From Clostridiales bacterium (GTDB taxonomy: Bacteria > Bacillota > Clostridia > Christensenellales > Aristaeellaceae), in contig JAAYEI010000068.1 in NCBI GenBank assembly GCA_012728815.1, positions 57,943 through 121,942 on the forward strand: 64,000 nt of DNA, given 5' to 3'. The notes under the pieces are model-generated. The model searched no databases, was not told the origin of the DNA, and was given only the letters and a program-made list of their open reading frames with translations. This document shows, in pieces, positions 26,219 to 35,942 of the stretch; the first letter of the stretch is position 1, and each line of letters begins with the position of its first letter. The position numbers and the translations under genes are program-made.

Positions 26219-26482
26219 ATGGACAAGGAACTCAAAGCCCAGATCATGGGCCAGTTTGCCCGCCACGAGGGCGACACAGGCTCACCCGAGGTGCAGGTAG
26301 CCCTTCTGACCTACCGGATCAACCACCTCAACGAGCACCTCAAGCTCAACAAGAAGGACCACCACAGCCGCAGGGGCCTTTTGCTGATGGTTGGTCAGCG
26401 CAGGGGGTTGCTGGATTACCTCATGCGCACGGACATTGAGCGTTACCGCAGCCTGATTGCAGCACTGGAGCTGCGCAAGTAA
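26219..26482 (+). CDS. rpsO: 30S ribosomal protein S15
   Basis: An 87-residue primary 16S rRNA-binding protein. Diagnostic stretches are [35 protein letters not shown] and [15 protein letters not shown]. The ATG at 26219 follows AAGGAGG; an in-frame upstream ATG at 26168 would add residues not found in the family. It lies before pnp, the standard arrangement. Confidence 0.97.
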   Translation: MDKELKAQIMGQFARHEGDTGSPEVQVALLTYRINHLNEHLKLNKKDHHSRRGLLLMVGQRRGLLDYLMRTDIERYRSLIAALELRK

Positions 26483-26493
26483 GCAGCACAAGC

Positions 26494-26526
26494 GGTCGGG
26501 ACCCGCAAGCGGGTTTCGGCCTTTTT
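26494..26526 (+). terminator. Intrinsic terminator between rpsO and pnp
   Basis: GGTCGGGACCCGC (26494-26506) pairs with GCGGGTTTCGGCC (26509-26521) using three G-U pairs, followed by TTTTT (26522-26526). Because pnp has no obvious promoter of its own, the hairpin may act as a partial terminator that sets rpsO above pnp expression. Confidence 0.75.
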
Positions 26527-26577
26527 GATGTGAGGGCGCTGTTGGAAGCCGCGCCCAAGTAAGGAGAGAGAGAAATT

Positions 26578-28758
26578 ATGGACCACAAAACCTACACAAT
26601 GGAATTTGCCGGGCGGCCGCTCAGCTTTGAGTTTGGCCGCTACGCGGAACAGTCCGCCGGCTCCGTCCTGGTGCGCTACGGAGACACCGCCATTTTGGTC
26701 AACGCCACGGTGTCTGACAAGGCGCGCGAGGGCGTGGACTTTTTCCCGCTGAGCGTGGACTTTGAAGAGAAGCATTACTCCGTGGGCAAAATCCCCGGCG
26801 GCTTCATCAAGCGTGAGGGGCGCCCCACTGAAAAGGCCGTGCTGACCTGCCGGCTGATTGACCGGCCGCTGCGCCCGCTTTTCCCGCACGGCATGCGCAA
26901 TGACGTGCAGATTGTGGCCACCGCGCTGTCGGTGGACACCAACAACCCGCCGGAGATTCCCGCCATGCTGGGGTCCTCCATCGCCCTGGCCGTCAGCCAG
27001 ATTCCGTGGGCCGGCCCCACCGGCTCGGTGATGGTGGGCCGGGTCAACAGGGAGTTCATCCTGAACCCCGATGAGGACCAACGCGCCCAGAGCGACCTGC
27101 ACCTGGTGGTATCTGGCACCAAGGACGCCATCATGATGGTGGAAGCCGCAGCCCATGAGCTCAGCGAAGAGGTGATGCTGGAAGCCATCCTCTTTGCCCA
27201 TGAGGCCATTAAGGAGCTGGTCGCCTTTCAGGAGCAGATTATCTCAGAAATCGGCAAGCCCAAGGTGGACTTCCCCCGGGTGACCACCGGGGACGATGTG
27301 GCCCAGGCGGTGCGCGCGTACGCGCTGGAGAAGGCCGAGTATGTCTTTGCCACCTATGACCGCGCCGAGCGCCATGCGCGCGAGGAGCAGGTGAAGGCCG
27401 AGGTGAAGGAGCATTTCGCCCAGACCTTTGAAGGCCGGGAGGCCGAGGTCAGCGAGGCGCTGTACGATTTGAACAAGGAAGTCATGCGCCGCAAAATCCT
27501 GGAGGATGGCGTGCGCCCGGATGGCCGCAGCGAGGAGGAGATCCGCAAGATCTGGTGCGAGGTGGGCCTCCTGCCCCGCACCCACGGCAGCGCCGTGTTC
27601 ACCCGCGGGCAGACCCAGGCCCTCACCGTGACCACCCTGGGCAGCCTGCGCGACGCGCAGATCCTGGATGGCCTGTCCAACGAGGATTCCAAGCGCTACA
27701 TCCACCACTACAACATGCCGCCCTACGCCACGGGCGAGGCCGGCCGCATGCGTTCTCCCGGCCGGCGTGAAATCGGCCACGGCGCGCTGGCTGAGCGGGC
27801 GCTGGAGCCCGTCATCCCCAGCGAGGACGAGTTCCCTTACGCCCTGCGCCTGGTGAGCGAGGTGCTCTCCAGCAATGGTTCCTCCTCCATGGCCTCTGTG
27901 TGCGGCAGCACCCTGTCACTGATGGACGCGGGCATCGCCATCAAGGCGCCGGTTGCCGGCATCGCGATGGGCCTCATCAAGGACGAGGCCTCCGGCAAGG
28001 TGGCCGTGCTGTCTGACATCCAGGGCCTGGAAGACTTCCTGGGCGATATGGACTTCAAGGTCGCCGGCACCATGAACGGCATCACGGCCATCCAGATGGA
28101 CATCAAGATCAAGGGCATTGACCGCACGGTGCTTCAGCGCGCGCTGGAGCAGGCGTTGCGGGGCCGGCTGCACATCCTGGGCGAAATGCTCAAGGTGCTG
28201 CCCGAGCCGCGCAAGCAGCTGAGCAAGTACGCACCCAAGATCATCACCTTCTTCATCAACCCGGACAAGATCCGCGAGGTCATTGGCCCGGGCGGCAAGA
28301 TGATCAACAAGATCATCGCCGACACCGGCGTGAAGATTGACATCGAGGATGACGGCCGCGTGGCCATCGCCACCCCGGATGAGGAGGCGGCCGCCAAGGC
28401 ACGCCGCATCATCGAGGGCATCGCCAAGGATGTGGAGGTGGGTGAGGTCTATGAGGGCAAGGTGGTGCGGATCCTGAGCACCATGGGCGCCTTCATCGAG
28501 CTGCTCCCCGGCAAGGACGGCCTGCTGCACATCTCCAAACTGGCCAACGAGCGGGTGGAGAAGGTGGAGGACGTGCTGAACATTGGCGACGCGGTGGAGG
28601 TCAAGGTGTCCGAAATCGACGCCCAGGGCCGCATCAACCTGCTGCGCAACGACATGGAGTACAAGCCCCGCACCTTCAACCGCAACCAGGGCCAGGGCAG
28701 CGGCGGCGGCAGACCGCCCCGCCGTGACGGCCGGCCGCCCCGCCGCGACGGCAACTAA
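26578..28758 (+). CDS. pnp: Polyribonucleotide nucleotidyltransferase (PNPase)
   Basis: A 726-residue trimeric 3'-5' phosphorolytic exoribonuclease. Two RNase PH-like domains are present ([18 protein letters not shown] at the start; [20 protein letters not shown] in the second). The KH domain ([20 protein letters not shown]) and S1 domain ([20 protein letters not shown]) follow, with an Arg/Gly-rich tail containing duplicated RPPRRDG. Start at ATG 26578 after AAGGAGAG. It is a core RNA turnover enzyme. Confidence 0.97.
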   Translation: MDHKTYTMEFAGRPLSFEFGRYAEQSAGSVLVRYGDTAILVNATVSDKAREGVDFFPLSVDFEEKHYSVGKIPGGFIKREGRPTEKAVLTCRLIDRPLRPLFPHGMRNDVQIVATALSVDTNNPPEIPAMLGSSIALAVSQIPWAGPTGSVMVGRVNREFILNPDEDQRAQSDLHLVVSGTKDAIMMVEAAAHELSEEVMLEAILFAHEAIKELVAFQEQIISEIGKPKVDFPRVTTGDDVAQAVRAYALEKAEYVFATYDRAERHAREEQVKAEVKEHFAQTFEGREAEVSEALYDLNKEVMRRKILEDGVRPDGRSEEEIRKIWCEVGLLPRTHGSAVFTRGQTQALTVTTLGSLRDAQILDGLSNEDSKRYIHHYNMPPYATGEAGRMRSPGRREIGHGALAERALEPVIPSEDEFPYALRLVSEVLSSNGSSSMASVCGSTLSLMDAGIAIKAPVAGIAMGLIKDEASGKVAVLSDIQGLEDFLGDMDFKVAGTMNGITAIQMDIKIKGIDRTVLQRALEQALRGRLHILGEMLKVLPEPRKQLSKYAPKIITFFINPDKIREVIGPGGKMINKIIADTGVKIDIEDDGRVAIATPDEEAAAKARRIIEGIAKDVEVGEVYEGKVVRILSTMGAFIELLPGKDGLLHISKLANERVEKVEDVLNIGDAVEVKVSEIDAQGRINLLRNDMEYKPRTFNRNQGQGSGGGRPPRRDGRPPRRDGN

Positions 28759-28784
28759 ACAAAACACCACATCAACCACAGCGC

Positions 28785-28814
28785 AAACGGCTTGTCAGGC
28801 ACGGCAAGCCGTTT
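28785..28814 (+). terminator. Hairpin after pnp
   Basis: A perfect 10-bp stem, AAACGGCTTG (28785-28794) with CAAGCCGTTT (28805-28814), encloses a 10-nt loop. The T-run is only three bases, so termination may be partial or the hairpin may protect mRNA ends before the M16 gene. Confidence 0.5.
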
Positions 28815-28834
28815 GAGTCAGGAGACAAGCGCGC

Positions 28835-30097
28835 ATGATCCAAACCCACACCCTCAACAATGGCCTCACCCTCATGATGGAGCGCCTGCCCCACCTGCGC
28901 AGCACCGCCATTGGCCTGTTTGTCAAGGCAGGCTCCATCATGGAGGAGGAGGCGCACAACGGCCTGTCCCACTTTATTGAGCACATGGCCTTCAAGGGCA
29001 CCACCACCCGCTCCGCGCGCCAGATCGCCGATGAAATCGACCTGATTGGCGGCAATGTGAACGCGGCCACCAGCAAAATGTCCACCAGCTACTACGCCCG
29101 CACCACCGACAAGGAGCTGCCAAACGCGCTGACCTTGCTGGCGGACATGCTGGTGAACCCGAGCTTCAGCGCGGCGGATATGGAGAAGGAGCGCCAGGTC
29201 ATCCTGGAGGAAATCGCCATGGAAAGCGATGACCCGCAGGACCTGGTGTACAACCTGTCCCACCAGGGCATGTTTGCAGACCAGACGCTTTCCCGCAGCA
29301 TCCTGGGCAGCGCCGGCGCCATCAAAGCCTACTCCCTGGATGACCTGACCCGCTTCCGCCAGCAGTTCTACCGCCCGGGCAACACGGTGCTGTCCGTGGC
29401 CGGGCGCTTTGACCCCCAGCAGCTGATCCTCTGGGCGGAGGAAGCCTTCGCTTCCTGGCAGGGCGACATGCGCGCGCCCAGCCCCAGGAACCAGGTTGTG
29501 CCAGGCAATAACCTGCTGACCCTGGACAAGGAGGTGGAGCAGGTACACCTCTGCCTGACCTATGAGGGCCTGCCCAGCCTGGATGAGGACCGGCACGCCC
29601 TGACCGTGGTGTCCACCGCCTTTGGCGGGGGTGTGTCCTCCAGGCTCTTTCAAAAGGTGCGGGAGGACCAGGGCCTGGTATACAACATCTTCTCCGCGCC
29701 TTCCTTTTACCCGGACTGCGGGGAACTGACCATCTACGCGGCCTGCACACCCGGCAAGGTGCACAAGGTGCTGGACACCATCCGCCGGGAGGCGGCGCTG
29801 ATGGCAGAGAAGGGCCTGACCCGGCAGGAGTTTGAGCGGACCATGGCGCAGCTTCGGACCGGCTTTGTGCTGGGCATGGAGAGCGCCTATCAGCGCATGG
29901 CCAGCATGGGCATGAACATGCTGCTGCACCAGCGGGTGATCGAGCCCAGGGAGACCCTGGCGCTGCTGCGCAAGGTGAACCTGAAAACTGCCAACCGGGT
30001 GGCGCGTCAGGTGCTGGGCGCCACGCCCAAACTGGCCCTGGTCGGCAAGAACATCAGCAAGCGCTTCAAACAGGAGGGGCAGCATGGACAGGCTTGA
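28835..30097 (+). CDS. M16 family zinc peptidase (YmxG/MlpA-like)
   Basis: A 420-residue insulinase-type peptidase. The inverted zinc motif HFIEH is at residues 46-50 (NGLSHFIEHMAFKGT), with the third ligand in ILEEIAMESDD. The second half carries the non-catalytic M16 domain, including GGGVSSRLFQKVREDQGLVY. One active-site copy and the location just after pnp match the mlpA/ymxG gene of Bacillus. No signal peptide is seen, so it is probably cytoplasmic. It overlaps the next gene by 14 nt. Confidence 0.92.
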   Translation: MIQTHTLNNGLTLMMERLPHLRSTAIGLFVKAGSIMEEEAHNGLSHFIEHMAFKGTTTRSARQIADEIDLIGGNVNAATSKMSTSYYARTTDKELPNALTLLADMLVNPSFSAADMEKERQVILEEIAMESDDPQDLVYNLSHQGMFADQTLSRSILGSAGAIKAYSLDDLTRFRQQFYRPGNTVLSVAGRFDPQQLILWAEEAFASWQGDMRAPSPRNQVVPGNNLLTLDKEVEQVHLCLTYEGLPSLDEDRHALTVVSTAFGGGVSSRLFQKVREDQGLVYNIFSAPSFYPDCGELTIYAACTPGKVHKVLDTIRREAALMAEKGLTRQEFERTMAQLRTGFVLGMESAYQRMASMGMNMLLHQRVIEPRETLALLRKVNLKTANRVARQVLGATPKLALVGKNISKRFKQEGQHGQA

Positions 30098-30437
30098 ACA
30101 CATGCTCAGCATCCAGCAGGCGCTCAACGACACCATCAAGGACAAGCGTGGCCTGCATGGGCTGGACCCCATGGAATGGATGCAGAAGTACACCCTGGCG
30201 ATGTTGAGCGAACTGGCCGAGATGCTGGATGAGGTCAACTTCAAATGGTGGAAGAACAAGAAACCGGTGGACGAGCAGGCGCTGAAGGAGGAGCTGGTGG
30301 ACATCCTGCATTTCTTCCTGAGCATGTGCCTGGCCGCCGGGCTGGACGCGGAGGAGATGCACCGCATCTACCTGAGGAAAAACGCGGAAAACATCGCCCG
30401 CCAGGAGGGCAGAAGCGACAAGCCTGGCTACGCCTGA
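30084..30437 (+). CDS. dUTPase-like all-alpha NTP pyrophosphatase
   Basis: A 117-residue protein of the dUTPase_2/MazG-like all-alpha superfamily. The metal-binding acidic helices are visible as SELAEMLDEVNFKWWK and EELVDILHFFLSMCLAAG, the ExxxE/ExxxD arrangement that holds magnesium. dUTP hydrolysis is the most likely activity, but related proteins act on other nucleoside triphosphates. It starts inside the end of the M16 gene. Confidence 0.82.
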   Translation: MDRLEHMLSIQQALNDTIKDKRGLHGLDPMEWMQKYTLAMLSELAEMLDEVNFKWWKNKKPVDEQALKEELVDILHFFLSMCLAAGLDAEEMHRIYLRKNAENIARQEGRSDKPGYA

Positions 30438-30486
30438 ACCCTCATCCCGGGTTAATATGACAGAATCATGACTGATTGTGTCAAAC

Positions 30487-30515
30487 TTGAAACATCTCTG
30501 CCCATCCTGTACAAT
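30487..30515 (+). promoter_or_regulatory. Promoter upstream of the exported-protein gene and ftsK
   Basis: TTGAAA (30487-30492), 17 nt and TACAAT (30510-30515), each matching the consensus at five of six positions. It lies about 20 nt before the ATG at 30537. Confidence 0.7.
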
Positions 30516-30536
30516 CAGGCAAAGGAGGGCACAGGA

Positions 30537-31685
30537 ATGCGAAGGATTCGTTTGCTTCTGGCCGTGGCCTGCCTGCTGGCGCTGCTGCTCCCGTCTGCGA
30601 TGGCCGGGGAGCTGCTCACCACCATCAGCCAGGCAAGCGGCGACTCCCTGCTGGAGTACCCGCAGCTGACCAGCCTGCCCAACAGCTTTGTGCAAGACAG
30701 CGTCAACCAGGCGATCAAAGAAGCGGTCGCCCCACATGAAAACACCTTCCTTGTGCTGCAGGCAGGGTCGGAGGGCAGCCTGCGCGTCACCAGCCGCTAC
30801 CATGTCCTGCCCGCCGCGGACAGCCATGACCTGTTAAGCCTGCTCATCACCGCCCAGGGCCGCATGCCAAACGGACGCCCGGGCTTTGAATACCTTCCCT
30901 TGATGTTTGATCTGGCCAATGGCCAGCCCATCACCGCGGCGGAGGTTTTTGCGGATCCCGCCGCCGCCCAGGCCTGGCTGGAAGAAGAGGCCGATGCCCG
31001 GCTGGGTGAGGATCTGTCGGTCTACCTGGACCTGCAGGCCTTGCGGCCCCTGCCGCTGGAACGCCTGCTGGTGCACCCCGCAGGCATCAGCTTTTACTAC
31101 CCTGAGGGCACCTTCACCTGGCTTTCAGGCCGGAGCGCCTCGCTGCACTACCTGTTCCACGAAATCCAGCCCCTCCTGAACCTTGAGGAGGGCAGTTTGC
31201 TGCACAGCCTGGGCGTCAACACCCTGTTGGCACCAGGTGGGCAAACCGCGGCCCTGCTTGAGGAAACGGTAACAAGCGGCTGCCTGCCCGGCCTGGACGC
31301 TTGTCTGGGTGAGCCGGTGGAGGATGCGGTGGCGCGCCTGAAACTGCTGCATGACCCGGAAGGACATCCGGAAGGCCAGCAGTACCAGATGGAGGATGAT
31401 TCCTTCCGCGGCAGCCTCTTGCTGTCCTCTGACGGGCAGACAGTGGACGGCATCCTCAGCCGGCGGATGAACCTGTTTGGCCTGATCACAGGCCAGGCAA
31501 ACAGGGAGACGGCGCAGGCCGCCCTGGGCCAACCCTTTGCCAGCCTGCCCCTGCCAGCCTCCGCCGCCCAGCTCTATGGGCTTGAGGAAGGCCAGATGGA
31601 TGCCTACCTGTATGAGGGACATGAGCTGCGGCTGTATTATGACACGAATGACCTGCTCTACGCCGTGTGGCTGAAGCAACAATAA
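30537..31685 (+). CDS. Exported protein of unknown function, DUF3298-like
   Basis: A 382-residue protein with a clear signal peptide (MRRIRLLLAVACLLALLLPS, cleavage near MAGE). The middle region (GFEYLPLMFDLANGQPITAAEVFADPA and ISFYYPEGTF) resembles DUF3298 domains of clostridial surface and anti-sigma-like proteins. The C-terminal part (about 230-382) is not recognised. AAAGGAGGG precedes the ATG by about 8 nt, and a strong promoter lies immediately upstream. It ends 15 nt before ftsK. Confidence 0.75.
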   Translation: MRRIRLLLAVACLLALLLPSAMAGELLTTISQASGDSLLEYPQLTSLPNSFVQDSVNQAIKEAVAPHENTFLVLQAGSEGSLRVTSRYHVLPAADSHDLLSLLITAQGRMPNGRPGFEYLPLMFDLANGQPITAAEVFADPAAAQAWLEEEADARLGEDLSVYLDLQALRPLPLERLLVHPAGISFYYPEGTFTWLSGRSASLHYLFHEIQPLLNLEEGSLLHSLGVNTLLAPGGQTAALLEETVTSGCLPGLDACLGEPVEDAVARLKLLHDPEGHPEGQQYQMEDDSFRGSLLLSSDGQTVDGILSRRMNLFGLITGQANRETAQAALGQPFASLPLPASAAQLYGLEEGQMDAYLYEGHELRLYYDTNDLLYAVWLKQQ

Positions 31686-31700
31686 GAGAGTGAACCATCA

Positions 31701-34538
31701 ATGAGCACAGCAACCCGCAAAAAAGCGAAGCCCACCATCCGCTCCACAGACCGGGGCGGCCCTGTGCTGCTGTCGCTTGGGCTGGCCTTGCTGGCCTTCG
31801 GGCTGATGCTGCTGCTGGGCACCAGTTTGCAGACCAGTGCCGGCTCGCTTGATCTGTTCAAGTGGATGGCCATCGGCCTGGGCGGCGGGCTGTATTGGCT
31901 GCTGCCTTTTGTGGTGATCTGGCTGGCCTTGCAGCTCATGGTGGCCTCCAAGCGCTATGTGTCCATGTATCCCCTCACCATCAGCCTGCTGCTGCTGCTG
32001 TGCGTGCTGGCGCTGATGAGTTTGACCCTCAAGGTGAACGACCGTTCCTTTCCCATGCTGATGGACTACATCAAAAACATCAACGCCCTGCGCGGCGCGT
32101 CCTACCCGGACAGCATGGGGGAATACCTGCGCACCAGCTATTCCCTGCGCAACTGGCTGAGCATCAGCGGCGGCATGTACCCGGGCGGCGGCGCCTTGTC
32201 CATGTTGCTGGCCTACCCGCTGTATGTCACCGTGGGCAGCGTGGGCGCGATTGTGCTGCTGGTGCTGATGGCCATCGCCCTGGTCTTCGCGCTGCTCCGC
32301 ATCAGCCCGGTCCGCCTGGTGGCGCAGATTTCCGACCGCATCAACCGTGTGCCCCCGCGCCCCGCCCGGGAGACAGCGCAGGCCACGGCCCAACCCGCGC
32401 AGCCACATCAAGTGGAAGCGCAATATCCGGAGGACCTGCCAGGCGATGAGCTGGCGCCCCAGCCCCAGTGGGCAGCGGCGGCCCAGCAGCCGGAGAACGC
32501 TGCCTTTGTTCCCGCGCAGCAGCTGGACTGGCAGCCGCAACCGGAACAGCCCAGCCCAGCCTTCAGCGCCCAGCCGCAGGAGGAACCCGGCTTTGTGCGC
32601 CAGCCCGCCGGCACGCTGTTTGAGGAAGGGGACCATAGCGGCTTCACCCAGCCCGCAGCCACCAGGCCGCCCGCGCGGCCACAGCAGGCGCCACTGGAGG
32701 ACCGCCTGCCCTGGGACGAGCCGGCTGCCGCCACAGCAGCCGCTGCCGTGCAGCAGCCCATGTTGGAAACCACACCTGAGGCACAACCAGGGCGCAAACG
32801 CCGCAGGGCAGCCACCACGCAAATAGAAACCAATCCCGAAACCACCACACCCAAACAAGCCGCGCCCGTGGCCAGCACGGTTGAGGCGACCAAAAGCGAG
32901 GCGCCCGCCCCGCAACCCACGGCCAGTCAGGCGGCCAAGCCCGTGCTGACACAGCCCGCCCACACCCCCCGGGAAGAGCGTGTCGCGGTGCCCCAGAAGG
33001 TGGAGTCGCCCGGCAAGGGGTCGCTGGACAACATGGTGCGCGCGCCCCAGCCCAAACAGATTCGCCTGGCGCTGGATGATTACCAGGTTCCCCCCCTGCG
33101 CCTGCTGACAGAGGGCATGGGGGATGAGCAGCACGACACCACCCAGGAGGACCTGATCCGCGCGGAGAAGCTGATTGAAACCCTGAAAAGCTTCTCCATC
33201 ACCGCCCACCTGCATGACATCGTGCACGGCCCCACCGTTACCCGCTTTGCCATCCGCCTGGCAGAGGGCATCAAGGTGAGCAAGCTGCGCTCCGTGATGG
33301 ACAACCTTACCATTGAGCTGAAGGCCAAGGGGGACATCCGCGCGGAGATGCCCATCCCGGGCACCTCCTTTGTGGGCCTGGAGGTCAGCAACGACAAAAC
33401 CTCCAAGGTTTTCCTGCGCGATGTGCTGGAATCCTCCCGCATGCGGGACAACAAGTCGCCCACCGCGGTGGCGCTGGGCAAGGACATCACGGGCACACCC
33501 ATCATCAGCGAGCTGATGGACATGCCCCACCTGCTCATTGCCGGCGCCACGGGCAGCGGCAAGTCCGTGTGCATCAACAGCATCATCTGCAGCATGCTCT
33601 ACCGCGCCTCGCCCCGGCATGTGCGCATGATCATGGTGGACCCCAAGTTTGTTGAGCTTCAGCCCTACAACGATGTGCCCCACCTGATGATGCCCGTCAT
33701 CACCGACGCCAAGAAGGCCACCGCCGCCCTGGACTGGGTCTGCCAGGAGATGGACAGGCGCTACCAGGTGCTGGTGGACGCCGGCGTGCGCAACCTGGAC
33801 GCCTACAACAAGCGCCTGGAGCCGGATGAGGAGCCGCTGCCCCGCATTATCGTGATTGTGGATGAGATGGCGGACCTGATGACCACCAGCGGCAAGATGA
33901 TTGAGGACCACATCAAGCGCATCACCGCCAAGGCCCGCGCGGCGGGCATCTGCCTCATCCTGGCCACCCAGCGCCCCTCGGTGAACATCATCACCGGGGT
34001 TATCAAGGCCAACATCCCCGGGCGCATCGCCTTCCGCGTGAGCTCGCCCTTTGACAGCAAGACCATCCTGGACAACCAGGGGGCGGAGAAGCTGCTGGGC
34101 TATGGCGACATGCTCTACCGCTCCACCACGCGGGAGCCCATCCGCGTCCAGGGCTGTTTTGTCTCAGACCGCGACGTGGAGCAGACGGTGGCGTACATCA
34201 CCAACCGCAACCAGGCAGACTATAACCTGGACCTGATTGAGCACGTGGAGCAGGCCGACCAGCCGGAAGGCGCGAACGGCGGCCCGGACAGCGCCGAGGT
34301 AGGGGATGCCGCCTTTGATGAGCTGCTGCCCCAGGCCATTGAGATGGCGGTGGAGTCCGGGCAGATGTCCATCAGCATGTTACAGCGCGTGCTGCGCATT
34401 GGCTATGCGCGCAGCGGCCGCCTGATTGACGAGATGTCCCGCCGCGGCATCATCTCGGGCAATGAGGGCACCAAGCCGCGCAGGACGCTGATGACCAGGG
34501 AACAGTACCTGAACTATCTGGAGTCCGGCGAACAATAA
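31701..34538 (+). CDS. ftsK: DNA translocase FtsK/SpoIIIE
   Basis: A 945-residue septal DNA pump that clears chromosomes from the division plane. Four or five N-terminal membrane segments lie within about residues 17-205. A long Pro/Gln/Ala-rich linker follows (about 215-440). The alpha/beta motor has Walker A GATGSGKSVCINS near 614 and Walker B IIVIVDEMADLM near 716. The C-terminal winged-helix gamma domain (SISMLQRVLRIGYARSGRLIDEM) recognises KOPS/SRS DNA. A spore-specific role is not implied. Its stop codon lies 1 nt from the end of the convergent membrane protein gene. Confidence 0.95.
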   Translation: MSTATRKKAKPTIRSTDRGGPVLLSLGLALLAFGLMLLLGTSLQTSAGSLDLFKWMAIGLGGGLYWLLPFVVIWLALQLMVASKRYVSMYPLTISLLLLLCVLALMSLTLKVNDRSFPMLMDYIKNINALRGASYPDSMGEYLRTSYSLRNWLSISGGMYPGGGALSMLLAYPLYVTVGSVGAIVLLVLMAIALVFALLRISPVRLVAQISDRINRVPPRPARETAQATAQPAQPHQVEAQYPEDLPGDELAPQPQWAAAAQQPENAAFVPAQQLDWQPQPEQPSPAFSAQPQEEPGFVRQPAGTLFEEGDHSGFTQPAATRPPARPQQAPLEDRLPWDEPAAATAAAAVQQPMLETTPEAQPGRKRRRAATTQIETNPETTTPKQAAPVASTVEATKSEAPAPQPTASQAAKPVLTQPAHTPREERVAVPQKVESPGKGSLDNMVRAPQPKQIRLALDDYQVPPLRLLTEGMGDEQHDTTQEDLIRAEKLIETLKSFSITAHLHDIVHGPTVTRFAIRLAEGIKVSKLRSVMDNLTIELKAKGDIRAEMPIPGTSFVGLEVSNDKTSKVFLRDVLESSRMRDNKSPTAVALGKDITGTPIISELMDMPHLLIAGATGSGKSVCINSIICSMLYRASPRHVRMIMVDPKFVELQPYNDVPHLMMPVITDAKKATAALDWVCQEMDRRYQVLVDAGVRNLDAYNKRLEPDEEPLPRIIVIVDEMADLMTTSGKMIEDHIKRITAKARAAGICLILATQRPSVNIITGVIKANIPGRIAFRVSSPFDSKTILDNQGAEKLLGYGDMLYRSTTREPIRVQGCFVSDRDVEQTVAYITNRNQADYNLDLIEHVEQADQPEGANGGPDSAEVGDAAFDELLPQAIEMAVESGQMSISMLQRVLRIGYARSGRLIDEMSRRGIISGNEGTKPRRTLMTREQYLNYLESGEQ

Positions 34539-34539
34539 G

Positions 34540-35727
34540 CTAGATATGCACCATGAGGCTGCCGTAGATGCTGAAGGCCAAGCCCGCCAGCATCACGGCA
34601 GCTTCCGCTTTGGTGCAGGAGGGCCGCGCCCGGCGGGCCAGGAAGAGCAGCGCGTAGGGCAGCAGGTCCACCGCGTAGCGCGCGCCAAACTGGTAGCCCC
34701 CAAAGGTGCGGTGCAGCAACAGCAACAAGAGGTGCAGGGCAAAAAACAGCAGGATCAGGCCCCGTTCCATGTTCAGCCCGCCCTTTAGCGCCAGCGCAGT
34801 GCCCCAGATGACGAGCAGCAACAGCAGGGGGTTGGCCAGAAACAGGGAGAATCCGAAGGGCTTTAACGCAAGTCCGGCCCCGCTTCGGGCAAAGGGCAGC
34901 CCCAGTAAATATTGCTGGGCGTTCTTGCCCAGGTGGGCAAGCGCGAACTGCTGCCCCCCCTGGAAGGAGAACTCGGGCAGGTGGTTGTGGCCAAACTCCA
35001 GCGGGTTGCCAAAGCGCAGGATGTTGTACCAGGCGTACAGCCCGGCGATCAGCAGGCCAGCAGTCAAGCCAGGCAGCAGCTGCCTAAACAAATCATAAGG
35101 GCGTGTGCCCCCGGCCAGCCGCGGCCGCGCGTAGAGGTACAGCAGCAGGGGCCCATACAGGGCATTGAAGGGGCGGCACCCCACGCTCAGGGCGTAGCAG
35201 ATGAGCCCCATCAGGGGCTGTCCGGCGTCCAGGCGTTCCAAAGCCAGGATGATGAGCAGCAGGCCCAGCACCTGGGCCTGGTACCACACCGCGCCCTGCA
35301 GCACAAGGGGCAGCAGGGAGGAGGCGAAGAGGGACAGGAAAGCCCAGCCCGCCGCCGCAAAAGGTGCAAAGCCACGGCGCGCCAGGTACCTGAACAGCAC
35401 CAGGGTGGCCAGCAGGGCATACGCCATCACCAGCAGCCCGTCCGGCACATTCGCGCCAAACACAAAGGTGAGCAGGTAGATGGGCAGGGAAGGCACCGGC
35501 GGGAAGCTGACATAGTAGCGCCCCTGGTAGATGGCCAGCTCTAGGTGGGGAATGTCCTGGGACAGGTAGGCATGGCCGGCGCGCCAGGCCAGCGCCTGAT
35601 GGGTGTAGGTATTGTAGGCGGAGGGATTGAAGGGGGAAATATTCAGCGCCGCCTGCAGGCCAAGGATGAGCCCCAGCACAGCGAGGCACAGCAAAATGAT
35701 GGCCAGACCCGTCTTTTTTTGCGCCAT
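34540..35727 (-). CDS. Polytopic membrane protein, probable GT-C type glycosyltransferase-like
   Basis: A 395-residue membrane protein with roughly ten hydrophobic segments (LAIILLCLAVLGLILGLQAA at the N-terminus). The first extracytoplasmic loop contains several acidic and aromatic residues (SQDIPHLELAIYQGRYYVSF), as in GT-C enzymes using lipid-linked sugars. The sequence GCRPFNALYGPLLLYLYARP and the C-terminal GARYAVDLLPYALLFLARR also fit that superfamily. No substrate can be inferred. ATG 35727 follows GGGGAGGGG. It is monocistronic with its own promoter. Confidence 0.65.
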   Translation of the reverse strand: MAQKKTGLAIILLCLAVLGLILGLQAALNISPFNPSAYNTYTHQALAWRAGHAYLSQDIPHLELAIYQGRYYVSFPPVPSLPIYLLTFVFGANVPDGLLVMAYALLATLVLFRYLARRGFAPFAAAGWAFLSLFASSLLPLVLQGAVWYQAQVLGLLLIILALERLDAGQPLMGLICYALSVGCRPFNALYGPLLLYLYARPRLAGGTRPYDLFRQLLPGLTAGLLIAGLYAWYNILRFGNPLEFGHNHLPEFSFQGGQQFALAHLGKNAQQYLLGLPFARSGAGLALKPFGFSLFLANPLLLLLVIWGTALALKGGLNMERGLILLFFALHLLLLLLHRTFGGYQFGARYAVDLLPYALLFLARRARPSCTKAEAAVMLAGLAFSIYGSLMVHI

Positions 35728-35756
35728 CCGCCCCTCCCCACATTTTTCCTGCCGCA

Positions 35757-35785
35757 AGGATAGCCCATCCAGGCGCACTTTTCAA
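35757..35785 (-). promoter_or_regulatory. Promoter of the polytopic membrane protein gene
   Basis: On the minus strand TTGAAA (35785-35780), 17 nt and TATCCT (35762-35757), about 30 nt before the ATG at 35727. Confidence 0.55.
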
Positions 35786-35865
35786 CGCCGCTGAGGCTGC
35801 CGCGCCGCGCGGTTTCCAGAAGATGTTTAGCATCTTGAATACATGGTTATACTAAACGGTTTGGA

Positions 35866-35894
35866 TTGACATTTTGACCGCCTGATGATAGTAT
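35866..35894 (+). promoter_or_regulatory. Promoter of the FAD synthetase-Rnf operon
   Basis: A perfect TTGACA (35866-35871), 17 nt and TAGTAT (35889-35894). The predicted leader to the GTG at 35943 is about 42 nt, too short for an FMN riboswitch. Confidence 0.7.
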
Positions 35895-35942
35895 CGCCTT
35901 GTTCAAGGTACCATCTTGCAGGGGGACAGGCGGTATTTTTTT

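Noticed and set aside
31698..33911. Leftward open frame of over 700 codons opposite ftsK
   Set aside because: Composition is the reverse-complement shadow of ftsK coding sequence; the opposite strand has full FtsK motifs.
35895..35942. FMN riboswitch before the FAD synthetase gene
   Set aside because: The predicted leader is only about 42 nt, too short for the RFN element, and none of its conserved helices is visible.
35916..35942. TTG at 35916 as start of the FAD synthetase
   Set aside because: It would leave a leader of about 15 nt and add nine residues not typical of RibF; GTG 35943 gives the usual N-terminus. It remains possible.
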